The notes below the pieces were generated by a model, which searched no databases, was not told the DNA's origin, and saw only the letters and a program-made list of their open reading frames with translations. The translations under genes and the position numbers were made by a program. From Aquimarina agarilytica ZC1 (GTDB taxonomy: Bacteria; Bacteroidota; Bacteroidia; Flavobacteriales; Flavobacteriaceae), in contig NZ_JH621253.1 in NCBI RefSeq assembly GCF_000255455.1, positions 69,498 to 133,497 of the forward strand: a stretch of DNA of 64,000 nucleotides, read 5' to 3'. Of this stretch, positions 63,939 to 64,000 are shown piece after piece; positions within the stretch are counted from its first letter, which is position 1; every line of letters starts with the position of its first letter.

Positions 63939-64000
63939 AAGTAGAAGATTTATTTTGTATGTCTTGTATTTTATAAAGATAGAATTAAAGTAATAAAGTG

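Overview
The window reads as a marine member of the Flavobacteriaceae (Bacteroidota). The DNA is very AT-rich. It carries two SusC/SusD outer-membrane uptake pairs and four predicted secreted proteins with type IX secretion (T9SS) C-terminal sorting domains. It also has a Bacteroidota-type N-succinylornithine carbamoyltransferase, promoter candidates of the TAnnTTTG type, and starts without strong Shine-Dalgarno sequences. I see no rRNA, tRNA, CRISPR array or transposase gene.

Layout. (1) 1-894: end of proA and proB, closed by a hairpin terminator. (2) 1177-16819: a 14-gene exopolysaccharide/capsule block, all on +. It holds UDP-glucuronate and GDP-L-fucose supply (ugd, manC, fcl, gmd), a Wzx flippase, a Wzy-like polymerase, three glycosyltransferases, two acyltransferases, a WecA-like initiating transferase, and a Wza/Wzc export pair. 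(3) 16915-21209: argF', argB, argE, argH; the exopolysaccharide block therefore sits between the proline and arginine genes. (4) 21282-22460: a TPR protein. (5) 23189-31632: SusC/SusD pair 1 and a large FG-GAP/UnbV lipoprotein. (6) 31725-44754: a GntR-type regulator, SusC/SusD pair 2, a cytoplasmic GH36-like alpha-galactosidase, a glycerol kinase / glycerol-3-phosphate dehydrogenase fusion, and a sodium/solute symporter. (7) 44845-48466: secreted M14 carboxypeptidase (-) and secreted S1-family protease (+), both with T9SS tails. (8) 48548-57117, all on -: a fatty-acid beta-oxidation set (acyl-CoA dehydrogenase, thiolase, hydroxyacyl-CoA dehydrogenase/enoyl-CoA hydratase, MarR regulator, acyl-CoA ligase), with a small four-helix-bundle gene between two of them. 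(9) 57537-61167: two tandem BspA-like repeat surface proteins with T9SS tails. (10) 61547 to the end: the start of a second glycan or glycoprotein cluster (PglC/WcaJ-type sugar transferase, formyltransferase-like protein, GNAT-like protein).

Most interesting points. Region 6 fits a complete route for an alpha-galactosyl-glycerol such as the red-algal osmolyte floridoside: outer-membrane capture, Na+-coupled import, cytoplasmic cleavage, then glycerol to dihydroxyacetone phosphate by one fused enzyme. The four-helix-bundle gene in the fad operon is bracketed by 31-bp inverted repeats made of heptads (five AGA on one side, five TCT on the other, each exactly 7 nt apart). A second heptad family, with GC every 7 nt, occupies three intergenic gaps. 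A 28-bp palindrome interrupted only at its central two bases lies in front of the MarR gene. These readings come from inspection alone; no database search was possible.
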